Below, one piece after another: positions 1 to 5,747 of a stretch of DNA of 10,465 nt. Made by a program: the position numbers and the translations under genes. How positions within the stretch are numbered: position 1 is the first letter of the stretch; every line of letters begins with the position of its first letter. The notes under the pieces are model-generated. The model was given only the letters and a program-made list of their open reading frames with translations, ran no database searches and had not been told where the DNA came from. Origin of the DNA: CAZDOD01 sp964506935 (GTDB lineage Bacteria; Desulfobacterota; Zymogenia; Zymogenales; Zymogenaceae); contig CAZDOD010000101.1 in assembly GCA_964506935.1 (NCBI GenBank), forward strand, positions 1 to 10,465, written 5' to 3'.

Positions 1-2
1 CC

Positions 3-113
3 GACTCGGTGACGCTCCACCTGATCCTGTCGGGGTGTCTGGATATAATGGGGTGTCCGAGAGGGGCGGAGGGGGAGTATCTGAAGGCACGGGGGCTCTC
101 AATACCTGAGTGA
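3..113 (+). CDS. C-terminal end of an unidentified protein (5' truncated by window edge)
   Basis: An open frame enters from the left edge and runs 36 codons to a TGA at 111-113, followed at once by TAG. The visible tail ends in YLKARGLSIPE. The other two forward frames read poorly: one stops within the first 12 bases and the other gives a glycine-rich low-complexity product. This frame is therefore the likely coding one. The next gene begins about 39 bases later on the same strand, so the two may be co-transcribed. I do not recognise the family from this short tail. Given its NagB-like neighbour, an amino-sugar or sugar-phosphate enzyme would be plausible, but that is only context. Confidence 0.45.
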   Translation, partial: DSVTLHLILSGCLDIMGCPRGAEGEYLKARGLSIPE

Positions 114-152
114 TAGAAGTTATTTTTTTGCCTGATCGAGGTTTTTTTGTCG

Positions 153-998
153 ATGGAATTGGAAGAGGTATTGAAAATCCCTCCATTGAAATTGGGGATG
201 GGGACAGGGATATCGTTTAAGATCGTCGAGAATGAAGATCAGCTCTATCTCGATTTCGCACGAAAAATGGCAGACGAGATAGAGGGAAACAATAAGTTAC
301 AAAAGGGAACGAAATTCATCCTCCCGGTTGGGCCGACCGGGCAATACGGAGTCTTTGTCGATATCATAAAGAGGGAAAATATCGACCTCTCACGTCTTAC
401 ACTATTTTTCATGGATGAATATTTGACTGAAGGCGATAACTACATCGCTACCAGCCATCCCCTGTCTTTTCGAGGCTTTGTCAAGAGGTCGATCGTTGAT
501 CCACTTGGAGATGGATTCGGATTTAGTCCCGATCGTGTACATTTCCCCGATCCCCGTGACCCGAAAAAATATCGTGAGTTGATAAAAGAGAGCGGGGGTA
601 TAGATATATCATTTGCGGGTGTCGGGATAAACGGGCACATCGCCTTCAACGAGCCACCAGAGCCCGGTGATGTAGTGTCGAGTGATGAATTTGTTGATCT
701 CCCGACGCGTATCGTTACGCTTTCAGTTGAGACGAGGACGATAAACTCCGTGACCGCGGCGGGGGGAGAGATAGAGATCATACCAAAGAGGGCGATAACC
801 GTGGGCATCCGTGAGATAATGGGGGCAAAAAAAATAATGATATATATGAATCGACCGTGGCAGAAGGCGGCAATCAGGAAAATACTCCATGGAGAGATTA
901 CTCCGAAATTTCCCGCCTCGCTCGTAAGGCGCCATCGGGACGTCAGTGTTACTATTATGAGGGAGGTCTCCGAGCTTCCGCTATCGACGCTTGCTTGA
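153..998 (+). CDS. nagB: NagB-family glucosamine-6-phosphate deaminase/isomerase-like protein
   Basis: NagB enzymes convert glucosamine-6-phosphate to fructose-6-phosphate and ammonia in the cytoplasm. Numbering from the alternative TTG at 147, the motif FFMDEYL holds the catalytic Asp (D90). GVGINGHIAFNEP (about 158-170) holds the catalytic His (H164) and Glu (E169). A C-terminal SLVRRHRDVSV segment corresponds to the family's helix and strand after the phosphate site. Two positions differ from the E. coli enzyme. The NDGH motif reads INGH, with Asn for the ring-opening Asp; NGH versions also occur in Gram-positive NagB proteins, as I recall. The N-terminal phosphate loop reads PVGPTGQY rather than PTGGTP. 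At about 281 residues it is slightly longer than typical NagB (240-270). ATG at 153 lies 11 bases after GAGG (138-141); TTG at 147 lies 5 bases after it, so the start is uncertain. The family call is firm, but the substrate is not proven. Confidence 0.78.
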   Translation: MELEEVLKIPPLKLGMGTGISFKIVENEDQLYLDFARKMADEIEGNNKLQKGTKFILPVGPTGQYGVFVDIIKRENIDLSRLTLFFMDEYLTEGDNYIATSHPLSFRGFVKRSIVDPLGDGFGFSPDRVHFPDPRDPKKYRELIKESGGIDISFAGVGINGHIAFNEPPEPGDVVSSDEFVDLPTRIVTLSVETRTINSVTAAGGEIEIIPKRAITVGIREIMGAKKIMIYMNRPWQKAAIRKILHGEITPKFPASLVRRHRDVSVTIMREVSELPLSTLA

Positions 999-1081
999 GG
1001 TGTGATAGAATGAATCTATCGTTTGCGGACTTTATCTAAATCTATCTCCGTTGTTTTCTAGGGGCGAAGGATTTCAATCAA

Positions 1082-1726
1082 ATGAAAGAAAATCAAAAGA
1101 ATCGATACCTCTGGGACCTCCACGTACACACCGTAATCGGCTCGCCCTGCGCATTTTACGACTCCTACGAGATACCCCAATATGCGGCGACCGGGGGCCT
1201 CGACGGAGTCGTCATCACAGACCACAATTTCGGTTGGGTCGAAAACGACGTCAGCATAGCCAAATACAAGAGATTGATAAAGGCATTCGAGGGGGAGGGT
1301 GTAAAGATGCTACTCGGTATGGAGGTGGCTTTTTCCGAGGGAGACCTCTTGATCTACCCTGAGGATTTGGGCGCATTTATCGACGTACTTTCCGGAGACC
1401 TCGGCAGGATGGATTTCGAGATGGAAGATCTCATGGAGATCGCAAACGGTCTCGGCGCCCTCGCCGTTCTGGCTCACCCTCACAAATACCCCGAAGGTGT
1501 TCCGCACGCGATTGAGCGTTTCAACGGCTCAAGGGGGGTCTTTCATAATTACTACGGTGTCCCCGAAATAGGGGGGAGCGACGCCCATTTTCCGTGGGGT
1601 GTGGGGAGCGCATACACAATATTCCCCGAGGAGGTTTTTGGTATCTCCGACATCATCAGGCAGGTCAAAGCGGGTGTTTCTATTCCTGCGAGGAAAAAGG
1701 AAAATGAAGAATCAGGCGGGGAATAA
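1082..1726 (+). CDS. PHP-domain metal-dependent phosphoesterase
   Basis: This is a 214-residue soluble protein made almost entirely of a PHP domain, the trinuclear-metal phosphoesterase fold found in histidinol phosphatase, in DNA polymerase PHP domains and in many free-standing nucleotide or phosphate hydrolases. All the usual metal-ligand motifs are present in order: DLHVHT (12-17), TDHN (46-49), GMEV with Glu81, AHPH (131-134) and GGSDAH (164-169). The segment between the AHPH and GSDAH motifs is compact. It contains FNGSRGVFHNYYG, where family members usually have an NGR-type strand and a longer helix. A hydrophilic tail (RKKENEESGGE) ends the protein. The start follows GAAGG at 1066-1070 with an 11-base spacer. 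The gene lies 83 bases after the NagB-like gene on the same strand, possibly in the same transcript. The physiological substrate cannot be read from the sequence. Confidence 0.88.
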   Translation: MKENQKNRYLWDLHVHTVIGSPCAFYDSYEIPQYAATGGLDGVVITDHNFGWVENDVSIAKYKRLIKAFEGEGVKMLLGMEVAFSEGDLLIYPEDLGAFIDVLSGDLGRMDFEMEDLMEIANGLGALAVLAHPHKYPEGVPHAIERFNGSRGVFHNYYGVPEIGGSDAHFPWGVGSAYTIFPEEVFGISDIIRQVKAGVSIPARKKENEESGGE

Positions 1727-1766
1727 AAACGGTTGAGATATGGTGAAATCATTAATTACGATATCT

Positions 1767-1790
1767 GACTTAAAAGGAGGTTTTTAAGTC
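1767..1790. repeat. AT-rich perfect inverted repeat (hairpin)
   Basis: GACTTAAAA (1767-1775) and TTTTAAGTC (1782-1790) are exact reverse complements around a six-base loop, GGAGGT. The hairpin lies 40 bases after the PHP gene and overlaps the stop codon of the hydrolase remnant on the minus strand. It could act as a weak bidirectional terminator between converging transcripts, but it is AT-rich and has no T-tract on either side, so the function is uncertain. Confidence 0.55.
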
Positions 1791-1950
1791 ATTCCCACTC
1801 CAGAGAGTCCGCGAATCTTCGAAGGTAAAAGTTGAATTCTTCGGGGGCCTCGAGGTTTTCGACATGTCCGACGCCCTCAATGATTATCAGCTCCGAATTC
1901 TCAATCGTCTCATTATACATTTTATAATATTGCGAAGATGTTTTTTTCCA
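1789..1950 (-). pseudogene. C-terminal remnant of an alpha/beta hydrolase
   Basis: Read on the minus strand, about 50 codons ending in a TGA at 1789-1791 give a typical alpha/beta-hydrolase C-terminus. It runs from a strand (ENSELIIIEG) into the catalytic-His motif EGVGHVENLEAPEEF, then a closing helix (NFYLRRFADSLEWE). The same family usually ends with 'IPGAGH..NLE.PEEFN...L..FL'. The nucleophile elbow, the acid residue and the whole N-terminal part are missing. The homology stops at about 1947, just before the palindrome at 1953-1980. The reading frame stays open through repeat sequence to an in-frame stop at 2038-2040, but that part no longer resembles the family. No other piece of the hydrolase is visible upstream up to the next gene. 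This is most simply a gene destroyed by deletion or repeat insertion. Its only internal ATG (1918-1920) would leave 43 residues, too few to fold. Confidence 0.62.
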
Positions 1951-1952
1951 AC

Positions 1953-1980
1953 GTAGGTGCACGGCATGCCGTGCCCCTAC
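1953..1980. repeat. 28-base near-perfect palindrome (GTAGG...CCTAC)
   Basis: The segment runs from GTAGGTGCACGGC through AT to GCCGTGCCCCTAC and is self-complementary over 13 of 14 pairs; the sixth base pairs T with C. It lies exactly between the end of the hydrolase homology and the ATTGC-type repeats. GC-rich palindromes beginning GTAGGGGC and ending GCCCCTAC are a dispersed intergenic element in many metagenome-assembled genomes (from general knowledge). There is no open reading frame of its own. Confidence 0.75.
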
Positions 1981-1995
1981 AGGGATTTCACAAGA

Positions 1996-2092
1996 GTCAT
2001 TGCAAGCGACTGAATGGAGTAAAACAATCTTTTCGACTTACATCGGGTGATTCGTAACAGATTGCTTCGTCGCTTATGCTCCTTGCAATGAC
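1996..2092. repeat. ATTGC-type imperfect inverted repeat, complete copy
   Basis: The left arm GTCATTGCAAG... (1996-2030, ending CAATCT) and the right arm AGATTGCTTCG... (2059-2092, ending CTTGCAATGAC) are imperfect reverse complements of about 35 bases. The outer 11 bases and the inner CAATCT/AGATTG match, with a diverged centre and a 28-base spacer. This is the layout of the small non-coding GTCATTGCGAG...GAAGCAATCT repeats scattered through many environmental bacterial genomes. The translatable frames across it are artefacts of the repeat. Confidence 0.7.
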
Positions 2093-2111
2093 AGGAGAGG
2101 CCGTCATTTAT

Positions 2112-2159
2112 GTCATTGCGAGTACTTAAAAGAGTGCGAAGCAATCTTTTTCGACCTAC
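2112..2159. repeat. ATTGC-type repeat, solitary left half
   Basis: GTCATTGCGAG...GAAGCAATCT (2112-2147) followed by TTTTCGACCTAC repeats, in direct orientation, the left arm and adjoining bases of the preceding element (1996 to about 2041, ...CAATCTTTTCGACTTAC). No matching right arm follows before the next gene, so this is a half copy. It is closer to the commonly seen GAAGCAATCT form than the first copy. Confidence 0.65.
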
Positions 2160-2226
2160 CGCGAAAAGCCTATTAAACCGGCCGAGCTTGTCGATTGTCA
2201 AGGAGACTATAATTAAAGAAATTCAT

Positions 2227-2255
2227 TTGACCCGAAAACCTTATCGTGATATAGA
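2227..2255 (+). promoter_or_regulatory. Candidate sigma70 promoter for the ThDP-enzyme gene
   Basis: TTGACC (2227-2232) and TATAGA (2250-2255) are separated by 17 bases. They match the consensus at 5/6 and 4/6 positions. Transcription would begin near 2262, giving a leader of about 30 bases that contains the GGAGG ribosome site (2279-2283). A perfect TATAAT at 2208-2213 exists but has no well-spaced -35 box. Confidence 0.42.
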
Positions 2256-2291
2256 TTTTCAATCATTTGGACTTATTTGGAGGATAAGATA

Positions 2292-3947
2292 ATGTCTGAG
2301 GTTCATGGAGGCCATTTAGTGATAAAAGCCTTGAAGAAGGAGGGGGTAAAATATATCTTTTCGCTCTCCGGGGGTCATATCGACAAGATATACGACGCCA
2401 GTATAGACAGCGACATAAAAATAATCGACGTCAGGCACGAGCAGGCGGCGGCGATGATGGCGATGGGCTGGTCAATTGCAACGGGTGATCTCGGCGTGTG
2501 TCTCGTGACGGCGGGGCCGGGCCTCACTAATGCGGTCACGGGAGTCGTGGACGCATATTCGTCTCACATTCCGATGCTCGTAATCGGCGGCAGGAGCCCA
2601 AGAAAGGAGAACGACCTCGGCGCCCTCCAGGACATCGACCAGATGGCGATAATGCGACCCATAACGAAGGCGGCTTTTCTGTGTAACGACACCAACCGAA
2701 TTCCTGAATACATCGGCGTCGCCTTCAGGAACGCACTTTCCGACAGGCCCGGGCCGGTGTATCTCGAGATACCGGTGGATGTGCTCGGAAACAAGGTCGA
2801 TGAGGATTCGGTCAAGTTCCCACATCCCTCGAGGACTGAATACCGTCCTTCGGGCGATCCGAAGGCGATAGACGAGGCGGCAAGGCTTTTGGCGGGTGCG
2901 AAGAAGCCTGTCATCATCGGCGGCGGCGGAGTGAGGTGGGGAAAGGCCGGGGAGCCTTTGAAGGTGCTTGTGGAGAAGACCAACATCCCGTTTATAATTT
3001 TTAATGAGGGGAGGGGGATGATCCCCGATACCCACCCCCAGAGCCTTTGGGACGGTGGCCTGATGGGCCTGACATATGCGGCGGCGCAGTCTGACGTGAT
3101 CATGATCGTCGGATTGAGACTGACGTGGCTCACGTCATACGGCCAGATGTTTGCAAACGCCAAAATCATCAGGGTTGACATTGCGGGGAGTGAGGTTGGG
3201 AAAAACGTCCAGCACGAAGTGGGGATTGTTGGTGATGCCGGGATGGTAGTCGGGGCCATCGCAGATAAAATCAAGGCCTGCGATCACTCGGCGTGGACTA
3301 AGGAGCTTAGGGACAGCGGATCGGCCATGATGACAGAAGAGAACAAGCTCAAGGTATCTGATACCACCCCGATCCATCCCGTCAGACTCGTCTCGGATGT
3401 CTATAAGGTCTTCGGAGACGGTGCAGTCTACTCCACAGACGGCGGTGATGTTTCTTATTTCTCGGCCGTTCATCTCAGGGCGGGAGGTCCCGGACGCCTC
3501 CTTGCGAACGTCGGAAACCTGATGGGCTGTCTCGGAAGCGGGATTCCCTTTTCGATCGTCGGAAAGCTCGCTCACCCGAAGTCTCAGTCGGTTGTTATAA
3601 GCGGAGACGGTTCTTTCGGACTGAACGCAATGGAGATAGAGACGGCATTGAGACACAACATCCCGATCGTCGTTGTAATCGCAAACGACCAGGCGTGGGG
3701 GATGGTAAAGCACGGACAGGAGTTGCTATACAACCGCGTCGTGGCGACAGACCTAGGGCCTGTCAGATACGACCTGATGGCCGAGGGTCTGGGGGCGCAC
3801 GGGGAGTATGTAACTGAGCCGAAGGACATCATTCCGGCCCTCGAGAGGGCAAGGGATTCAAAAAAGCCCGCGGTGGTAAACGTCATCACTGACCCGACCG
3901 TGACGAGCCCGATAACCCACATCTTCGTGGCGGCGTTGAGTGTGTAA
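2292..3947 (+). CDS. Thiamine-diphosphate-dependent enzyme, acetolactate synthase / 2-hydroxyacyl-CoA lyase type
   Basis: A 551-residue protein with the full three-domain layout of this superfamily. The N-terminal pyrimidine-binding domain holds the cofactor-activating Glu50 in VRHEQAAAMMA. A central domain runs to about residue 340. The C-terminal pyrophosphate domain has the GDGS...N motif (438-465, metal ligands D439 and N465). GALQDIDQMAIMRPITK resembles acetolactate synthase. The central GLRLTWLTSYG and VDIAGSEVGKNV more closely resemble 2-hydroxyacyl-CoA lyase / oxalyl-CoA decarboxylase. The family cleaves or joins C-C bonds next to a keto or hydroxyl group; the substrate here is undetermined. 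ATG at 2292 is chosen because GGAGG lies 8 bases upstream; an in-frame TTG at 2277 would overlap that site. There is no acetolactate-synthase small-subunit gene beside it, which argues against a standard branched-chain biosynthetic role. Confidence 0.85.
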   Translation: MSEVHGGHLVIKALKKEGVKYIFSLSGGHIDKIYDASIDSDIKIIDVRHEQAAAMMAMGWSIATGDLGVCLVTAGPGLTNAVTGVVDAYSSHIPMLVIGGRSPRKENDLGALQDIDQMAIMRPITKAAFLCNDTNRIPEYIGVAFRNALSDRPGPVYLEIPVDVLGNKVDEDSVKFPHPSRTEYRPSGDPKAIDEAARLLAGAKKPVIIGGGGVRWGKAGEPLKVLVEKTNIPFIIFNEGRGMIPDTHPQSLWDGGLMGLTYAAAQSDVIMIVGLRLTWLTSYGQMFANAKIIRVDIAGSEVGKNVQHEVGIVGDAGMVVGAIADKIKACDHSAWTKELRDSGSAMMTEENKLKVSDTTPIHPVRLVSDVYKVFGDGAVYSTDGGDVSYFSAVHLRAGGPGRLLANVGNLMGCLGSGIPFSIVGKLAHPKSQSVVISGDGSFGLNAMEIETALRHNIPIVVVIANDQAWGMVKHGQELLYNRVVATDLGPVRYDLMAEGLGAHGEYVTEPKDIIPALERARDSKKPAVVNVITDPTVTSPITHIFVAALSV

Positions 3948-3967
3948 CCTCTTTAAATCCAAGGTTC

Positions 3968-3996
3968 TTGACAACTCATGCAGAAAGTATGAAAAT
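3968..3996 (+). promoter_or_regulatory. Candidate sigma70 promoter for the exported-protein gene
   Basis: A perfect -35 box TTGACA (3968-3973) is followed after 17 bases by GAAAAT (3991-3996), which matches 4/6 of the -10 consensus. The predicted start of transcription near 4003 leaves a short leader carrying GGAGG at 4009-4013. The in-frame TTG inside the -35 box is therefore not a credible translation start for the gene. Confidence 0.42.
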
Positions 3997-4018
3997 AGTA
4001 AAAAAGCTGGAGGATGAT

Positions 4019-4456
4019 ATGAAAAAATATTTCGTAATATTTGTATTGCTTCTTTTAGGTGTTGTCTTTTCGGCGAGTGCCTTTTCGGCCGACGATATGT
4101 CAGGCACATGGGTGCTCTCGATATCGAATACGAAGGTGACGGGGATCTGCCCGGCCGGCCCGAATGCGACGGGGACGTGCACCATCACACAGAACGGCGA
4201 CAAGTTTACGCTGGTCTTGGGCGAAGGATTTGAATGCAATCCCGAGAGTATGTGTAAATTTTCGGGAGACGTAAAGGGCTCGACATACAGATGCGAGACC
4301 ACCGATCTCGTTGATAACGAGGGGGGGATGACCACGAGGGTATTTGAGTTTACTTTTATGTCTCCTACCTCGGCGAAGGGAAAGGGCACCCAGACATATA
4401 CACATCCAGAAGGCTTCGAGTGTGTATGGGAGCATGACATCACGATATCGAAGTAG
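4019..4456 (+). CDS. Small exported six-cysteine protein of unknown function
   Basis: A 145-residue protein with a classical Sec signal peptide: MKKY, a hydrophobic core (FVIFVLLLLGVVFSAS) and a likely cleavage after AFSA at residue 24. The mature part is about 121 residues and begins DDMSGTW, continuing as alternating beta-type sequence (SGTWVLSIS, DKFTLVLG, RVFEFTFMS, KGKGTQTYT). That pattern suggests a small beta-barrel or lipocalin-like fold, though I cannot assign a family. It contains six cysteines (44, 54, 73, 79, 92, 135), an even number consistent with three disulfides in an oxidising periplasm. There is no lipobox cysteine, so it is probably soluble. ATG at 4019 is preceded by GGAGG at 4009-4013 with a 5-base spacer. 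A promoter-like element lies upstream and a terminator downstream, so it may be a one-gene transcript. Confidence 0.8.
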   Translation: MKKYFVIFVLLLLGVVFSASAFSADDMSGTWVLSISNTKVTGICPAGPNATGTCTITQNGDKFTLVLGEGFECNPESMCKFSGDVKGSTYRCETTDLVDNEGGMTTRVFEFTFMSPTSAKGKGTQTYTHPEGFECVWEHDITISK

Positions 4457-4497
4457 TTGGTTGATTTTCCTTTTGGATTTTTGAGTCTGAATTTAAG

Positions 4498-4528
4498 AAG
4501 GGGGCTTTTTATAAGCCCTCGTTTTTTT
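4498..4528 (+). terminator. Intrinsic terminator after the exported-protein gene
   Basis: GGGGGCTT (4500-4507) pairs with AAGCCCTC (4513-4520) over 8 pairs with one G-T wobble, around a TTTAT loop, and is followed by GTTTTTTT (4521-4528). It lies 43 bases after the stop codon and separates this gene from the converging epimerase gene. Confidence 0.82.
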
Positions 4529-4564
4529 GGAGATCGCCGGACCTTCCCGAAAGAGATTTTTGTA

Positions 4565-5536
4565 TCAGAGCCACCCCATCTCTAGATACCAATCGACCGT
4601 CATCTCTATCCCCTCTTCGAGGCTGATTTTCGTCTCAAATCCGAAGTCCCTGGCCGCCGATTCGGGTGAACATGTCCATCCGGGGACGGCGAGGTGTGCG
4701 ATCTTCTCCCTCGTTACAATCTTGCTTCTAAAGATCACTTCAGAGATGAATGCCGCAAGAGATGCGATGGGAAGGGGGAGGGAAATCTTCAGTGCCCTCA
4801 CACCGAGGACATTCTCTATGGCCTGTGTCACCTCACCGTATTCAAAGACCCTTTTATCGGCGAGATAATATGTCCTTCCGATTGACGACTCCGACAGGGC
4901 GGCATCGATTATGCCCCGCACGAGGTCTTCAACATAGATCAACGACAGCTCTTTCTCAAATCCGCCGATCATCGGCATGATGCGATACTTGATTAACTTG
5001 AATATCTGGAGCGTCATCTCATCCCTCGGCCCGTATACCGCCGGGGGTCGGATTACTGTAATCGGAAGCCTCTTTGAAAATTCCACGACTATCCTCTCCA
5101 TCGCGAGTTTGCTCTCCCCGTAATATCCGATCGGATTCGGCGGGTCGGCCTCATCTACGGGACGGCCGCATTTCGCCCGGCCGCAGATGGCGAGGCTGCT
5201 CATTACAACGATCCTTTCTGGATGGATTTTCCAATTTAAAATTGAGAAGAGGAGGTTTTCGGTGCCTCTGGCGTTGACGTCAAAGAATCTCTCCCTGTTC
5301 CCACCTGTGACGAGGCCCGCGATTTGATAGACATAGTCGAAGGGTGTCTCGGCTATTTCCTCCAATGTGTCGGGGGAGGTGATATCGGCGTAGATTAACT
5401 TTATGTCCTTTCGATCAAGCCACCTGAGGTCACTCGTTCTCCTGACGATGCACGTGACATCGGAACCGTGATCTATCAGGCGATCGACAAGGTGGCTTCC
5501 GATAAAACCGGTTCCCCCGGTTACTAGGACTTTCAT
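4565..5536 (-). CDS. NAD(P)-dependent epimerase/dehydratase (extended SDR)
   Basis: A 323-residue extended short-chain dehydrogenase. The N-terminal Rossmann nucleotide-binding motif is TGGTGFIGS (GxxGxxG, residues 7-13), followed by YADITSPDTL, which places the acidic residue usual in this family. The catalytic residues are Ser in VVMSSLA (about 113-115) and Tyr139/Lys143 in YYGESK. VIRPPAVYGPRD (162-172) starts the substrate-binding part. Relatives act on nucleotide sugars, dihydroflavonols, 3-beta-hydroxysteroids or, in bacterial sphingolipid synthesis, on 3-oxo lipid intermediates (the CerR type). The sequence alone does not choose among them. ATG at 5536 is preferred because the family starts at MKVLVTGG. 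An upstream in-frame ATG would add 31 unrelated residues and lies beyond the candidate promoter. The gene is divergent from the PAP2 gene, which suggests shared regulation. Confidence 0.86.
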   Translation of the reverse strand: MKVLVTGGTGFIGSHLVDRLIDHGSDVTCIVRRTSDLRWLDRKDIKLIYADITSPDTLEEIAETPFDYVYQIAGLVTGGNRERFFDVNARGTENLLFSILNWKIHPERIVVMSSLAICGRAKCGRPVDEADPPNPIGYYGESKLAMERIVVEFSKRLPITVIRPPAVYGPRDEMTLQIFKLIKYRIMPMIGGFEKELSLIYVEDLVRGIIDAALSESSIGRTYYLADKRVFEYGEVTQAIENVLGVRALKISLPLPIASLAAFISEVIFRSKIVTREKIAHLAVPGWTCSPESAARDFGFETKISLEEGIEMTVDWYLEMGWL

Positions 5537-5566
5537 GTTTCCCTTTTTTTGTTTAATGTGGCTCTC

Positions 5567-5596
5567 ATCATACCAGAGATTTATTTTGGATGATAA
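5567..5596 (-). promoter_or_regulatory. Candidate extended -10 promoter for the epimerase gene
   Basis: On the minus strand TATGAT (5567-5572) is preceded by TGG, giving an extended -10 TGn motif, and 18 bases further upstream by TTATCA (5591-5596), a 4/6 match to the -35 consensus. Transcription would begin near 5560, about 24 bases before the chosen ATG at 5536. Confidence 0.45.
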
Positions 5597-5602
5597 AAAA
5601 TC

Positions 5603-5632
5603 TTGACTTTTATACACTTTTGATTCCATAAT
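5603..5632 (+). promoter_or_regulatory. Candidate sigma70 promoter for the PAP2/GNAT genes
   Basis: TTGACT (5603-5608) and CATAAT (5627-5632) each match 5/6 of the consensus and are 18 bases apart. The predicted start near 5639 falls downstream of an in-frame TTG at 5634, which favours the ATG at 5748 as the translation start and implies a leader of about 110 bases. Its -35 box lies only 6 bases from the -35 box of the divergent promoter. Confidence 0.5.
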
Positions 5633-5747
5633 ATTGACTCTGACTGTGATTGCAGATTTAGTCGGAAATTTTAGAAAGTCTATCAGTTATTTTTTAATCT
5701 CCACCGTTCAGATAGTGGATTTTTTTTTACGTGAAGACACTGGATCG

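Noticed and set aside
1996..2159. CRISPR array
   Set aside because: The repeat units are too few, imperfect and arranged as inverted arms, with no regular spacers and no cas genes.
2208..2213. Perfect TATAAT as the promoter of the ThDP-enzyme gene
   Set aside because: No -35 box lies at 16-18 bases upstream; the closest candidate (TTGTCG) is 14 bases away. The TTGACC-17-TATAGA pair downstream is better spaced.
2277..2291. TTG at 2277 as start of the ThDP-enzyme gene
   Set aside because: It overlaps the GGAGG ribosome site (2279-2283) that is ideally placed for the ATG at 2292, and the five extra residues are not typical of the family.
1977..2292. Small open frames on both strands across the repeat region
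   Set aside because: Both translate the ATTGC-type repeats and give basic, low-information peptides (for example MSLRVLKRVRSNLF, read from a repeat arm). They lack ribosome sites and family resemblance.
2472..3274. Long minus-strand open frames opposite the ThDP-enzyme gene
   Set aside because: They are antisense shadows of a strongly conserved forward gene; their translations are unstructured and match nothing recognisable.
5634..5747. TTG at 5634 as start of the PAP2 gene
   Set aside because: It lies at the candidate -10 box, before the predicted transcription start, and has no ribosome site. The added residues do not resemble the family N-terminus.
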